Shown: piece after piece, positions 1 to 6,070 of the stretch | How positions within the stretch are numbered: the stretch's first letter is position 1 | How the letters are laid out: every line of letters starts with the position of its first letter | Source: Lachnospiraceae bacterium UBA3332 | GTDB lineage: Bacteria > Bacillota > Clostridia > Lachnospirales > Lachnospiraceae | Length of the DNA: 6,070 nt | Direction of reading: 5' to 3' | NCBI GenBank assembly: GCA_002361095.1 | Contig: DERU01000268.1 | Coordinates: 1,793 to 7,862, forward strand | The notes under the pieces: model-generated | The model's database searches: none | Told to the model about the DNA's origin: nothing | Seen by the model: the letters and a program-made list of their open reading frames with translations, nothing else | Position numbers and translations under genes: made by a program

Positions 1-1792
1 CAGGCAGTTTGTGCTGGATCAGAACCCCAAAGGGATCATCAACATTGTGGACGCCACGAATATCGAGAGGAATATGTATCTGACCATGCAGCTGATGGAG
101 TTGGATATCCCCATGGTTTTGGCGCTCAATATGATGGATGAGGTCAGGGGAAACGGCGGTTCCATCCAGATTAACGAAATGGAAGAAATGCTGGGGATTC
201 CGGTAGTGCCCATTTCGGCGGCGAAAAACGAAGGGATTGCGGAATTGATCAATCATGCGCTGCATGTGGCAAAATACCAGGAGCGTCCCGGACGTATTGA
301 TTTTTGCAGCGAAGACAAAAACGGGGGAGCCGTACATCGGTGTCTGCACGCTATTATGCATTTGGTGGAAGATCATGCGAAACAGGCAGGGATTCCTGTC
401 CGCTTTGCGGCAAGTAAATTGGCGGAGGGGGACGAGAGGGTCAGGGAACGCCTGCATCTGGAGCAAAATGAAAAAGAAATGCTGGAACATATCATCTGCC
501 AGATGGAATCTGAGAGCGGGCTGGATCGGGCTGCGGCGATTGCCGATATGCGCTTTTCCTTTATCCGGGATATATGTAACGCAACTGTAGTGAAGCCGGG
601 GGAGAGCAGGGAGCATGTGCGCAGTGCCAAAATCGACCGGATTCTGACGGGAAAATATACGGCAATTCCCGCCTTTATCGGAATTATGGCGTTGGTTTTC
701 TGGCTGACTTTCAATGTAGTCGGCGCGTGGCTGCAGGGCCTGCTGGAAGAAGCAATCACATGGATTTCCGGTGTGGTGGACAAAGCTTTTGTGTCTGCAG
801 GAGTCAATCAGGTATTGCACTCGCTGGTGATAGACGGCATATTTAATGGGGTGGGCAGCGTGCTCAGCTTTTTGCCCATTATTGTAACCCTGTTCTTTTT
901 CCTGTCGTTAATGGAGGACAGCGGATACATTGCAAGGGTTGCTTTTGTCATGGACAAGCTTTTGCGAAAAATCGGCCTGTCGGGCAGGAGCATTGTGCCG
1001 CTTTTGATCGGGTTTGGATGCACGGTTCCCGGCGTGATGGCGACGAGGACACTTCCCTCCGCAAGGGACCGGAAAATGACGATTCTTCTGACACCGTTCA
1101 TGAGTTGTTCCGCAAAACTGCCGATTTACGCCTTTTTCACCGCCGCTTTTTTCCCGGAAAACGGGGCGCTGGTTATGATTGGCCTGTATGTGCTGGGTAT
1201 GATATTGGGAATTTTAATGGCTTTGGTGTTGAAAAGGACGACTTTTCAGGGCGAGGCTGTGCCTTTTGTGATGGAACTGCCAAATTACCGGATGCCGGGC
1301 GCCAAAAACGTAGGGCATTTGCTCTGGGATAAGGCAAAAGATTTCCTGCAGAGAGCGTTTACGGTGATTTTTGTCGCGACCATTATCATATGGTTTTTGC
1401 AGACCTTTGATTTTGGATTTAATATCGTAGGGGATTCCCAAAACAGTATGCTGGCGGTGGTAGCCGGATTGATTGCGCCTATACTGGCTCCGCTGGGGCT
1501 GGGGGACTGGCGGATTTCCACCGCCCTGATCACGGGATTTATGGCAAAGGAAAGTGTGGTGTCTACCCTGTCGGTTTTGTTTGGATCGACGGAAACCCTG
1601 ACGGGCGTTCTTTCACCGACGGCAGCGGCGGGACTTTTGGTGTTTTGCCTGTTGTATACGCCTTGTGTGGCGGCGGTTGCGTCCGTGAAGCGGGAGTTGG
1701 GGACAAAATGGGCCGTAGCGGTGGCGGGCGGCCAGTGTTTGATTGCCTGGTGTGCCGCTTTCGTTGTACGGTTGATCGGACTCTTGGTATAA
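1..1792 (+). CDS. feoB: Ferrous iron transporter B, 3' part (N-terminus outside window)
   Basis: FeoB imports Fe2+ across the cytoplasmic membrane using a cytoplasmic G-protein domain joined to a polytopic membrane domain. The reading frame is open from the left edge (Arg-Gln-Phe precede the GTG at 11), so the gene begins upstream. Numbering from that GTG codon, the G4 motif NMMD is at residues 40-43 and the G5 motif SAAK at 69-72. A helical GDI-like region spans about 90-195. The membrane domain follows from about 215, with the FeoB signatures DSGYIARVAF (303-312), GFGCTVPG (334-341), SCSAKLP (365-371), FMAKES (510-515) and YTPC (549-552). Cys337, Cys366 and Cys552 sit in the conserved gate-type motifs. 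The P-loop, G2 and G3 motifs are missing only because of the window edge; roughly 80 residues are lost, judged from usual family length. No frameshift is seen. It ends at TAA 1790-1792, just before a strong terminator. The family call is very secure; metal specificity is inferred from the family. Confidence 0.97.
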   Translation, partial: RQFVLDQNPKGIINIVDATNIERNMYLTMQLMELDIPMVLALNMMDEVRGNGGSIQINEMEEMLGIPVVPISAAKNEGIAELINHALHVAKYQERPGRIDFCSEDKNGGAVHRCLHAIMHLVEDHAKQAGIPVRFAASKLAEGDERVRERLHLEQNEKEMLEHIICQMESESGLDRAAAIADMRFSFIRDICNATVVKPGESREHVRSAKIDRILTGKYTAIPAFIGIMALVFWLTFNVVGAWLQGLLEEAITWISGVVDKAFVSAGVNQVLHSLVIDGIFNGVGSVLSFLPIIVTLFFFLSLMEDSGYIARVAFVMDKLLRKIGLSGRSIVPLLIGFGCTVPGVMATRTLPSARDRKMTILLTPFMSCSAKLPIYAFFTAAFFPENGALVMIGLYVLGMILGILMALVLKRTTFQGEAVPFVMELPNYRMPGAKNVGHLLWDKAKDFLQRAFTVIFVATIIIWFLQTFDFGFNIVGDSQNSMLAVVAGLIAPILAPLGLGDWRISTALITGFMAKESVVSTLSVLFGSTETLTGVLSPTAAAGLLVFCLLYTPCVAAVASVKRELGTKWAVAVAGGQCLIAWCAAFVVRLIGLLV

Positions 1793-1800
1793 AATTTTGA

Positions 1801-1856
1801 AAAAAACGTTCAGGCAGGCCGATACATTTGTCATGTGGCCTGCCTGAACGTTTTTT
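1801..1856. terminator. Bidirectional intrinsic terminator between convergent genes
   Basis: Positions 1801-1820 and 1837-1856 form a perfect 20-bp inverted repeat around a 16-nt spacer. The left arm begins with six A and the right arm ends with six T, so both strands give a GC-rich stem (core CAGGCAGGCC) followed by a U-run. A further ACAT/ATGT pair (1824-1827 with 1833-1836) could extend the stem past a small bulge. It lies 8 bases after the feoB stop and about 60 bases after the stop of the opposing flavodiiron gene, as expected for a shared terminator of convergent transcripts. Confidence 0.93.
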
Positions 1857-1917
1857 AGGTTTTGCAGCGGCTTGGGACAATTTGGCCAGGAAAAGACAGG
1901 CCGGTTTGCACAGGCGC

Positions 1918-3705
1918 TTAAAGCGGTTCAAAATCGGATACGCCGTGTTTGCATAGCGGGCAGACAAAATCATCGGGGAGGGTGTCTCCCTCGTAGATAT
2001 AACCGCAGACCTTACATACAAAACCTTTTTTGGCGGCCGTGTCCGGTTTGGGTTTTACGTTTTCCTGATAGTAGGTGTAAGTCATGGTTTCCGCAGGGGA
2101 GATGACCCGGGATTCCGTGATGCCGCAAATAAACATGCCGTGAGTGTCCAAATCCACATACTGCTCTACCTGCAGGGACAAAAATGCGTTGATATGGCGG
2201 GACAAAAATGCCAGTCCGTTGTCGGAATGCAGCGCTTCCATATCCGCAAACTTATCCGCATCCCTGCCGCTTTGGAATCCGAAATTTTTAAAAATTTCAA
2301 AAGGAGCATCCACAGACAGGCAGTTGATATTCATGATTCCCGTTTTCCTGATGACATCATGGGAATAATTGCTTTTGTTGATTGTGACGGCGATCCGGTT
2401 GGGGGTATTGGTCACTTGGGTAACGGTATTGACAATCAGGCCGTTGTCGCGGCCGCCGTCCCGGGAGGTTACCACATACAGGCCGTAACCGATGCAAAAC
2501 AGGGCGGACAAGTCATTCTTATCGGCCGTTTCGCTGCGCTGTGCCAGATAATCCTGGCATAGTTCCTGTGCAAGGGCGTCAAGCTGCCGGCTGCTGTCAT
2601 CGTTTAAAGCGGAAAGCAGGGTAACCGTGGTATTGGCGAAAGTCAGTTTTTGACATTTTTCCAGTATCTGCCGCATGGTTTTTGCCGCGAGGGGGGCCCA
2701 GGAGCCGTTTTCAATCAGACCGACGGTGCGGTTTTGGAAACTGCGCTCGGCCAGGTGGTGGAGAAATTCTTTCATGAAAGGGAAAATATCGGCGTTATAT
2801 GTGGTGGTGGCCAGCACCAGTTTGCTGTAACGAAAAGCGTTTTCCACAGCCTTTGCCATATCGCAGCGGGCAAGATCCTGCACGACAACCTTGGGACAGC
2901 CGTTTTCCCGCAGCTTGTCTGCCAAAAGTTCCACGGCCTTTTTGGTATTTCCGTAAACGGAGGTGTAAGCGATCAGGATCCCTTCTGTCTCGGGCTCGTA
3001 GGAAGACCATGTGTGGTAAAGCTTCAGGTAATAGCCGAGGTTTTCCTTCAATACAGGGCCGTGCAGCGGACAAATGGTTTGAATATCCAGCCCGGCGGCT
3101 TTTTTCAACAGGTTTTGCACCTGCATGCCGTATTTGCCCACGATTCCGATATAATAGCGGCGCGCCTCGTCTGCCCAGTCTTCTTCGATATCCAGCGCGC
3201 CGAATTTGCCAAAGCCGTCTGCGGAAAACAGGACTTTGTCAACGCTGTCGTAGGTGACCATGACTTCCGGCCAATGCACCATGGGAGCGGAAACAAATGT
3301 GAGAGTGTGTCTGCCGAGACAGAGGGTATCGTTTTCCTTTATCACAACCTGCCTGTCCGCAAAATCCGTACCGAAAAACTGCTTCATCATGGCGAACGAT
3401 TTGGCCGACGAGACAATTTTGGCATTCGGATAGAGGTTCATAAAGTTTGCGATGTTGGCGGAATGATCCGGTTCCATGTGTTGTATGATGAGATAGTCGG
3501 GAACCGTGCTTCCGAGGATATTTTGGATGTTGGCATGCCACTGGGAGAAAAAGTGGGCGTCCACCGTGTCAAATACGGCGGTTTTTTCGTCGAGGATGAC
3601 GTAGGAATTGTAGGACATCCCATTGGGGACGGTGTACTGCCCTTCGAACAGGTCAACTTCGTGGTCATTTACTCCTACATATTTAATGTCGTTTGCAATC
3701 ATCAT
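1918..3705 (-). CDS. Flavodiiron protein fused to flavin reductase and short-spaced rubredoxin (O2/NO reductase)
   Basis: This 595-residue cytoplasmic enzyme should reduce O2 to water and/or NO to N2O with electrons from NAD(P)H. Residues 1-240 are the metallo-beta-lactamase-like diiron domain, with ligands H76-x-E78-x-D80-H81, H144, D163 and H215, all present. Residues 243-388 are a flavodoxin domain with an FMN phosphate loop at 248-254 (TSVYGNT). Residues about 397-550 resemble the FMN-binding flavin reductase domain of high-molecular-weight rubredoxin (Hrb). Residues 561-595 are a rubredoxin with CxxC pairs C564/C567 and C582/C585, only 14 residues apart. The inferred electron path is NAD(P)H, reductase flavin, rubredoxin iron, flavodoxin FMN, diiron site, all in one chain. 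In Moorella, FprA and Hrb are separate proteins; here they are fused. The start ATG at 3705 has AAAGGAG 8 bases upstream; the adjacent in-frame ATG at 3702 is a poorer fit. Family membership is very secure; O2 versus NO preference cannot be read from sequence. Confidence 0.95.
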   Translation of the reverse strand: MMIANDIKYVGVNDHEVDLFEGQYTVPNGMSYNSYVILDEKTAVFDTVDAHFFSQWHANIQNILGSTVPDYLIIQHMEPDHSANIANFMNLYPNAKIVSSAKSFAMMKQFFGTDFADRQVVIKENDTLCLGRHTLTFVSAPMVHWPEVMVTYDSVDKVLFSADGFGKFGALDIEEDWADEARRYYIGIVGKYGMQVQNLLKKAAGLDIQTICPLHGPVLKENLGYYLKLYHTWSSYEPETEGILIAYTSVYGNTKKAVELLADKLRENGCPKVVVQDLARCDMAKAVENAFRYSKLVLATTTYNADIFPFMKEFLHHLAERSFQNRTVGLIENGSWAPLAAKTMRQILEKCQKLTFANTTVTLLSALNDDSSRQLDALAQELCQDYLAQRSETADKNDLSALFCIGYGLYVVTSRDGGRDNGLIVNTVTQVTNTPNRIAVTINKSNYSHDVIRKTGIMNINCLSVDAPFEIFKNFGFQSGRDADKFADMEALHSDNGLAFLSRHINAFLSLQVEQYVDLDTHGMFICGITESRVISPAETMTYTYYQENVKPKPDTAAKKGFVCKVCGYIYEGDTLPDDFVCPLCKHGVSDFEPL

Positions 3706-3713
3706 GGCAGTTG

Positions 3714-3720
3714 CTCCTTT
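3714..3720 (-). promoter_or_regulatory. Ribosome binding site of the flavodiiron gene
   Basis: The minus strand reads AAAGGAG here, 8 bases before the ATG at 3705-3703. This spacing favours the first of two tandem ATG codons as the start. Confidence 0.85.
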
Positions 3721-3734
3721 CGGTTTTCATGTTT

Positions 3735-3759
3735 GGCGCGCCGATAACAGGCGCATGCC
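3735..3759 (-). promoter_or_regulatory. Hairpin in the flavodiiron 5' leader
   Basis: GCGCC (3738-3742) pairs with GGCGC (3750-3754) around a 7-base loop. The stem continues as GGC (3735-3737) with GCC (3757-3759) past a 2-base bulge, giving 8 GC-only pairs. The hairpin lies in the predicted 85-base leader, about 14 bases upstream of the ribosome binding site. Copies of GTTTGG (plus strand 3731-3736 and 3761-3766) flank or overlap its ends. It has no U-run, so it is not a classic terminator. A role in translation or mRNA stability is possible but unproven. Confidence 0.4.
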
Positions 3760-3796
3760 GGTTTGGTGTACAGACCCGAATCCGGCCGGTAAAAAC

Positions 3797-3825
3797 ATTA
3801 TAAAACCTCAAATATATCCTGTCAA
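3797..3825 (-). promoter_or_regulatory. Consensus sigma-A promoter for the flavodiiron gene
   Basis: Read on the minus strand, TTGACA (3825-3820) and TATAAT (3802-3797) are both perfect -35 and -10 hexamers, separated by an optimal 17 bases. Transcription should begin near 3790, giving a leader of about 85 bases before the ATG at 3705. The perfect palindrome CCGGCCGG (3782-3789) lies immediately after the predicted start. A promoter this strong suggests either high constitutive expression or repression by an operator. Confidence 0.88.
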
Positions 3826-3854
3826 ATAGGTTAATATGCCGGAGAACATTATTC

Positions 3855-3884
3855 TTGACGGTTTCTAATATTATCCAGTATAAT
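3855..3884 (+). promoter_or_regulatory. Sigma-A promoter for the FIST/chemoreceptor operon
   Basis: TTGACG (3855-3860) and a perfect TATAAT (3879-3884) are separated by 18 bases. The spacer contains the palindrome TAATATTA (3866-3873). Transcription should begin near 3891, leaving about 43 bases before the GTG at 3934. The two divergent -35 boxes are 29 bases apart, so the promoters share a compact control region. Confidence 0.82.
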
Positions 3885-3918
3885 AGCAGTTGCAAGAATG
3901 TCCGTTACGAATAGGGAA

Positions 3919-3925
3919 GAGAGGA
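3919..3925 (+). promoter_or_regulatory. Ribosome binding site that sets the FIST gene start
   Basis: GAGAGGA lies 8 bases before an in-frame GTG at 3934. The earlier in-frame ATG at 3898 would be only about 7 bases from the predicted transcription start and has no ribosome binding site, so the GTG is preferred. Confidence 0.72.
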
Positions 3926-3933
3926 ATGCGACA

Positions 3934-4989
3934 GTGAAACAATTTTTCGGAATGAGCCAGCGCGGGGATTTGCGGGAAGCGGTTCGGGGACTTTCCAATC
4001 CGCAGTTAATTCTGCTGATGTCAAACGGCAGTATGTTTGAGGAACATGTGAAGCAATTGGAAGAATTTTATCCGCAGGTGCCCAGCATCGGATGCATTGG
4101 GATGTGTTATGATACTAGGGTTGCAGAGAACGGCGTTGGAGTGGTGGCCTTTTCGGACGGAATCAGTGCGGCGGCCAATGTGTTGGAGCAGGTTTCGGTT
4201 ATGCCGGTTAAGTATATCAAGAGGCTGGAGATGGATATGAGGAAAGTCAATGCATCCCATGCGGATACGGTCTGTATTGACTTTTGCTCCGGTAACGATG
4301 CCTGTGTATTGACCACCATACATACGGCGCTGCGGCAGCGCGACATTTCCCTGGTGGGGGGAACCGGAGACGGGGGCAGGGTATCTGCAAACGGCAAGAT
4401 TTATGAGGATTCGGTGGCATACGCGCTGGTGAAGAATCATAACGGCAGGGTGAAGACGTATAAGGAAAATATTTATCATAAAATGGGGAATTATCAGTTC
4501 ATTGCATCCAACACGGACAAGGCCAGATATGTCATGGGTGCGCTGAACGGAAAACCGGCGAAGCAGGTGTACCAGGATATCCTCCATGTGACGGAACAGG
4601 AGATTCTCACACAGACGTTTAAGAATCCTTTCGGGAAGATCAATGGGGATGAGACCTGTATTATTTCCATCAAAGAGGTGAGCGGGAACGCAATGGCCTG
4701 TTTCCGGCAGGTAAATGATTCTGATGTGCTGGTATTACTGGAACTTGGGGATTACAGGGCGGTAGTACAGGAAACCATCCAAAAAATCTGTCAGGATTTT
4801 CCCCGGCGCTCGGCAGTGTTTTCCGTAAACTGCCTGTTCCGGTATAAGCTGTTTAGCGAGAACGGGTACATGCAGGATTATTTAAAAGAAATGAAGGCTC
4901 TTGGCAGCCATGCAGGGCTTGTGGGATACGGGGAACATTACAATAATCAGTTTGTCAATCAATCCATGACTTGTGTCGTGTTTGAATAA
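3934..4989 (+). CDS. FIST N/C-domain sensory protein
   Basis: This is a 351-residue soluble protein with the two-part FIST architecture (FIST_N followed by FIST_C), a presumed small-molecule sensory module in bacterial signalling. Residues about 20-200 match FIST_N: a beta-rich start (QLILLMSNG), IGCIGMC at 52-58 where the family has a GCSTAG-like turn, and VGGTGDGG at 141-148. Residues about 210-351 match FIST_C: NPFG at 231-234 and the C-terminal GLVGYGEHYNNQFVNQS (328-344) ending in a hydrophobic strand. No signal peptide or membrane segment is seen, so it should be cytoplasmic. No output domain is attached, but a chemoreceptor-type signalling protein follows 15 bases downstream, making it the likely partner. 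It carries ten cysteines, including C54/C58 and C114/C118/C124. The start is GTG 3934; an ATG at 3898 would add 12 residues but lacks a ribosome binding site. The family call is strong; the ligand is unknown (amino acids have been suggested for the family). Confidence 0.87.
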   Translation: MKQFFGMSQRGDLREAVRGLSNPQLILLMSNGSMFEEHVKQLEEFYPQVPSIGCIGMCYDTRVAENGVGVVAFSDGISAAANVLEQVSVMPVKYIKRLEMDMRKVNASHADTVCIDFCSGNDACVLTTIHTALRQRDISLVGGTGDGGRVSANGKIYEDSVAYALVKNHNGRVKTYKENIYHKMGNYQFIASNTDKARYVMGALNGKPAKQVYQDILHVTEQEILTQTFKNPFGKINGDETCIISIKEVSGNAMACFRQVNDSDVLVLLELGDYRAVVQETIQKICQDFPRRSAVFSVNCLFRYKLFSENGYMQDYLKEMKALGSHAGLVGYGEHYNNQFVNQSMTCVVFE

Positions 4990-4999
4990 GGGAGAAGGA
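4990..4999 (+). promoter_or_regulatory. Ribosome binding site of the chemoreceptor-like gene
   Basis: GGGAGAAGGA fills most of the 15-base gap between the FIST stop and the ATG at 5005. It offers GGAG at 10 bases or AAGGA at 5 bases from the start. No promoter or terminator fits in the gap, so the two genes should be cotranscribed. Confidence 0.85.
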
Positions 5000-5004
5000 A
5001 TACT

Positions 5005-5937
5005 ATGCTGTTTGGGAGAGCGGATCGGCAGGAAGAGAAGAAAGGCCAGGGAAAAGTAAAGGATTTGTATCCGGTGCTTTATGTGATGGACAGTTTAAAG
5101 CAGTATCACACGGATTTGGTAAATAAAGAGGTGGATTCTCTTTCGGAGTTGAGTATGGTGGGAAGTTCGTTTAACCATGTCCTCGGGGAAGCGGAGCAGT
5201 TTCAGAAAAAACTGGAGGATATGGGGGAGAATTTTTCCAGTGTGAGCGAGGCTTCGGAGCAGTTCGTGACGGTGCGGGATGAAATTGATAAGTCCGTGGG
5301 ACAGGCGCAGAATGAGGTGGAGGTTTTAAAAAACAGTTCCCGGCAGGTGGAAACCCATTTTGAACAGATGGGAGATACTTTCGCGGCCCTGCAGGAATCG
5401 GTGGAGCAGATCAAACAAAGAATGAGCAGTATTGTGTCCATTGCCGACCAGACCAATATCCTTGCCATCAATGCTTCCATCGAAGCCGCAAGGGCAGGAG
5501 AGAAGGGAAGGGGCTTTGCCGTGGTGGCGGTGGAGGTAAAACGGCTGGCGGATCAGATCAAGGATTTGGCAATACAGGTTGATTCGGGATTAAAAGATGT
5601 GGAGCAGGGAACGGAAAAGCTGAGCGAGAGCATTGATTCTTCCAAACAGGCGTTGGGACAGAGCCTTGATAAAGTACAGGAAACGTACGAGATGTTTGAT
5701 AAGATTACCCAGGCTGCGGAAGGAGCCACAGCGGTACATACGCAGATTGCGCAGGTGATCGGGGATTCCCGGACGGCCCTTGACGTTCTGTGCGGATTTT
5801 TTGACAAAATTAAAGAGCAGTATCAGGAAGTTGTCAAGCATATCGGCCGCGCAAGCCGCTTGGGAACCACCAAGAGCGCCATGTTTGAGGATATCGACAA
5901 CCTGATGGCACAGGTGGGGCCTATCATTAAAGAATAG
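5005..5937 (+). CDS. Soluble methyl-accepting chemotaxis-type signalling protein
   Basis: This 310-residue protein is mostly long helical coiled coil and carries the conserved chemoreceptor cytoplasmic hairpin. The signature runs from IVSIADQTN (143-151) through NASIEAARAGEKGRGFAVV (156-174) to EVKRLADQIKDL (177-188). That tip normally binds CheA and CheW. There is no transmembrane segment, HAMP domain or recognisable sensor domain: about 35 charged N-terminal residues lead directly into the coiled coil. It is therefore a cytoplasmic signalling subunit that presumably receives its input from another protein. The FIST gene just upstream is the obvious candidate. No clear match to the paired Glu/Gln methylation consensus and no C-terminal CheR-tethering pentapeptide (NWETF type) are seen; the protein ends in VGPIIKE. 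ATG 5005 has a good ribosome binding site. The signalling-domain call is very secure. Whether it controls motility or another pathway is open, since no che gene is in the window. Confidence 0.93.
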   Translation: MLFGRADRQEEKKGQGKVKDLYPVLYVMDSLKQYHTDLVNKEVDSLSELSMVGSSFNHVLGEAEQFQKKLEDMGENFSSVSEASEQFVTVRDEIDKSVGQAQNEVEVLKNSSRQVETHFEQMGDTFAALQESVEQIKQRMSSIVSIADQTNILAINASIEAARAGEKGRGFAVVAVEVKRLADQIKDLAIQVDSGLKDVEQGTEKLSESIDSSKQALGQSLDKVQETYEMFDKITQAAEGATAVHTQIAQVIGDSRTALDVLCGFFDKIKEQYQEVVKHIGRASRLGTTKSAMFEDIDNLMAQVGPIIKE

Positions 5938-6070
5938 CTTCCCGGAGGGCGGACGGCAGCGGAGGGTGTAGGAGGCGCGGACGGATCTTTTCCGGAGGCT
6001 GCATATCCAAAGCGGAAAAATTCCCCCAATTCCCATGGGATTTTCACATCAGGGCGCAAAATTGTCCGAA
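5938..6070. other. G-rich non-coding tail with short repeats
   Basis: No convincing gene starts here. The segment is strongly G-rich on the plus strand between 5941 and 6000. It holds CCGGAGG twice (5942-5948, 5992-5998), GCGGACGG twice (5949-5956, 5977-5984) and GGAGG four times in all. The AGGAGG near 5970 is not followed by a start codon at a usable distance. TCCCATGGGA (6031-6040) is a 10-base palindrome. No clear terminator for the FIST/chemoreceptor operon is visible before the window ends. Confidence 0.5.

Noticed and set aside
11..13. GTG as the start of feoB.
   Set aside because: The frame is open upstream and encodes residues continuing the FeoB G-domain; the P-loop and G2/G3 motifs must lie before the window.
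1563..2021. Minus-strand open frame of 152 codons crossing the terminator.
   Set aside because: It overlaps the feoB 3' end, the perfect terminator stem and the flavodiiron 3' end, and its low-complexity Pro/Arg-rich product looks like antisense translation.
2650..3747. A 365-codon open frame on the plus strand, antisense to the flavodiiron gene.
   Set aside because: It lies almost entirely opposite a protein with all expected catalytic residues, has no recognisable domain or good ribosome binding site, and is explained by the codon bias of the real gene.
3706..3933. Fur, Rex, NorR or HcpR operator in the divergent region.
   Set aside because: I found no sequence close to the known consensus sites of these regulators, only short repeats of unknown meaning.
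6016..6044. Possible terminator hairpin (AAAATTCCC with GGGATTTT, around TCCCATGGGA).
   Set aside because: The pairing needs a bulge, the stem is AT-rich and short, and only four T follow within the stem itself, so it does not make a convincing intrinsic terminator.
5823..6059. Minus-strand open frame of 78 codons at the right edge.
   Set aside because: It has no ribosome binding site, overlaps the chemoreceptor gene in antisense, and its product resembles no family I know.

Overview
The window reads as a low-to-mid GC Gram-positive anaerobe, most likely a clostridial species (Lachnospiraceae-like). The reasons are a flavodiiron protein fused to a flavin reductase and a rubredoxin, a FeoB iron transporter, a membrane-free chemoreceptor-like protein, strong AGGAG-type ribosome binding sites and consensus sigma-A promoters. 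The taxonomic call is inference from gene content and style; no rRNA or other marker is present.

Layout, left to right. (1) Positions 1-1792 hold the 3' part of feoB on the plus strand. Its beginning, with the P-loop, lies outside the window. (2) Positions 1801-1856 form a perfect 20-bp inverted repeat with A-run and T-run flanks, which serves as a shared bidirectional terminator between convergent genes. (3) Positions 1918-3705, minus strand, encode a 595-residue three-module flavodiiron protein: diiron/flavodoxin core, flavin reductase, short-spaced rubredoxin. It should reduce O2 and/or NO. (4) Positions 3706-3933 are a divergent control region with one near-perfect promoter on each strand, short repeats, and a structured leader on the flavodiiron side. 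(5) Positions 3934-4989, plus strand, encode a FIST-domain sensory protein; its start is moved here to a GTG with a ribosome binding site. (6) Fifteen bases later, positions 5005-5937 encode a soluble protein with a methyl-accepting chemotaxis signalling hairpin. (7) Positions 5938-6070 are a G-rich non-coding tail with short repeats.

How the genes may work together. The flavodiiron protein is a self-contained NAD(P)H-to-O2/NO detoxification enzyme. FeoB imports ferrous iron, which the diiron and rubredoxin sites need, but the two genes converge and are separately transcribed. The FIST gene and the chemoreceptor-like gene look like a two-gene operon in which the sensory module and the signalling module, often found in one polypeptide, are separate proteins. 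The shared divergent control region raises the possibility, not shown by the sequence alone, that this sensor pair and the flavodiiron enzyme answer the same stress. The FIST/chemoreceptor pair is the most interesting candidate system here. No tRNA, rRNA, CRISPR array, insertion sequence or phage gene was seen.
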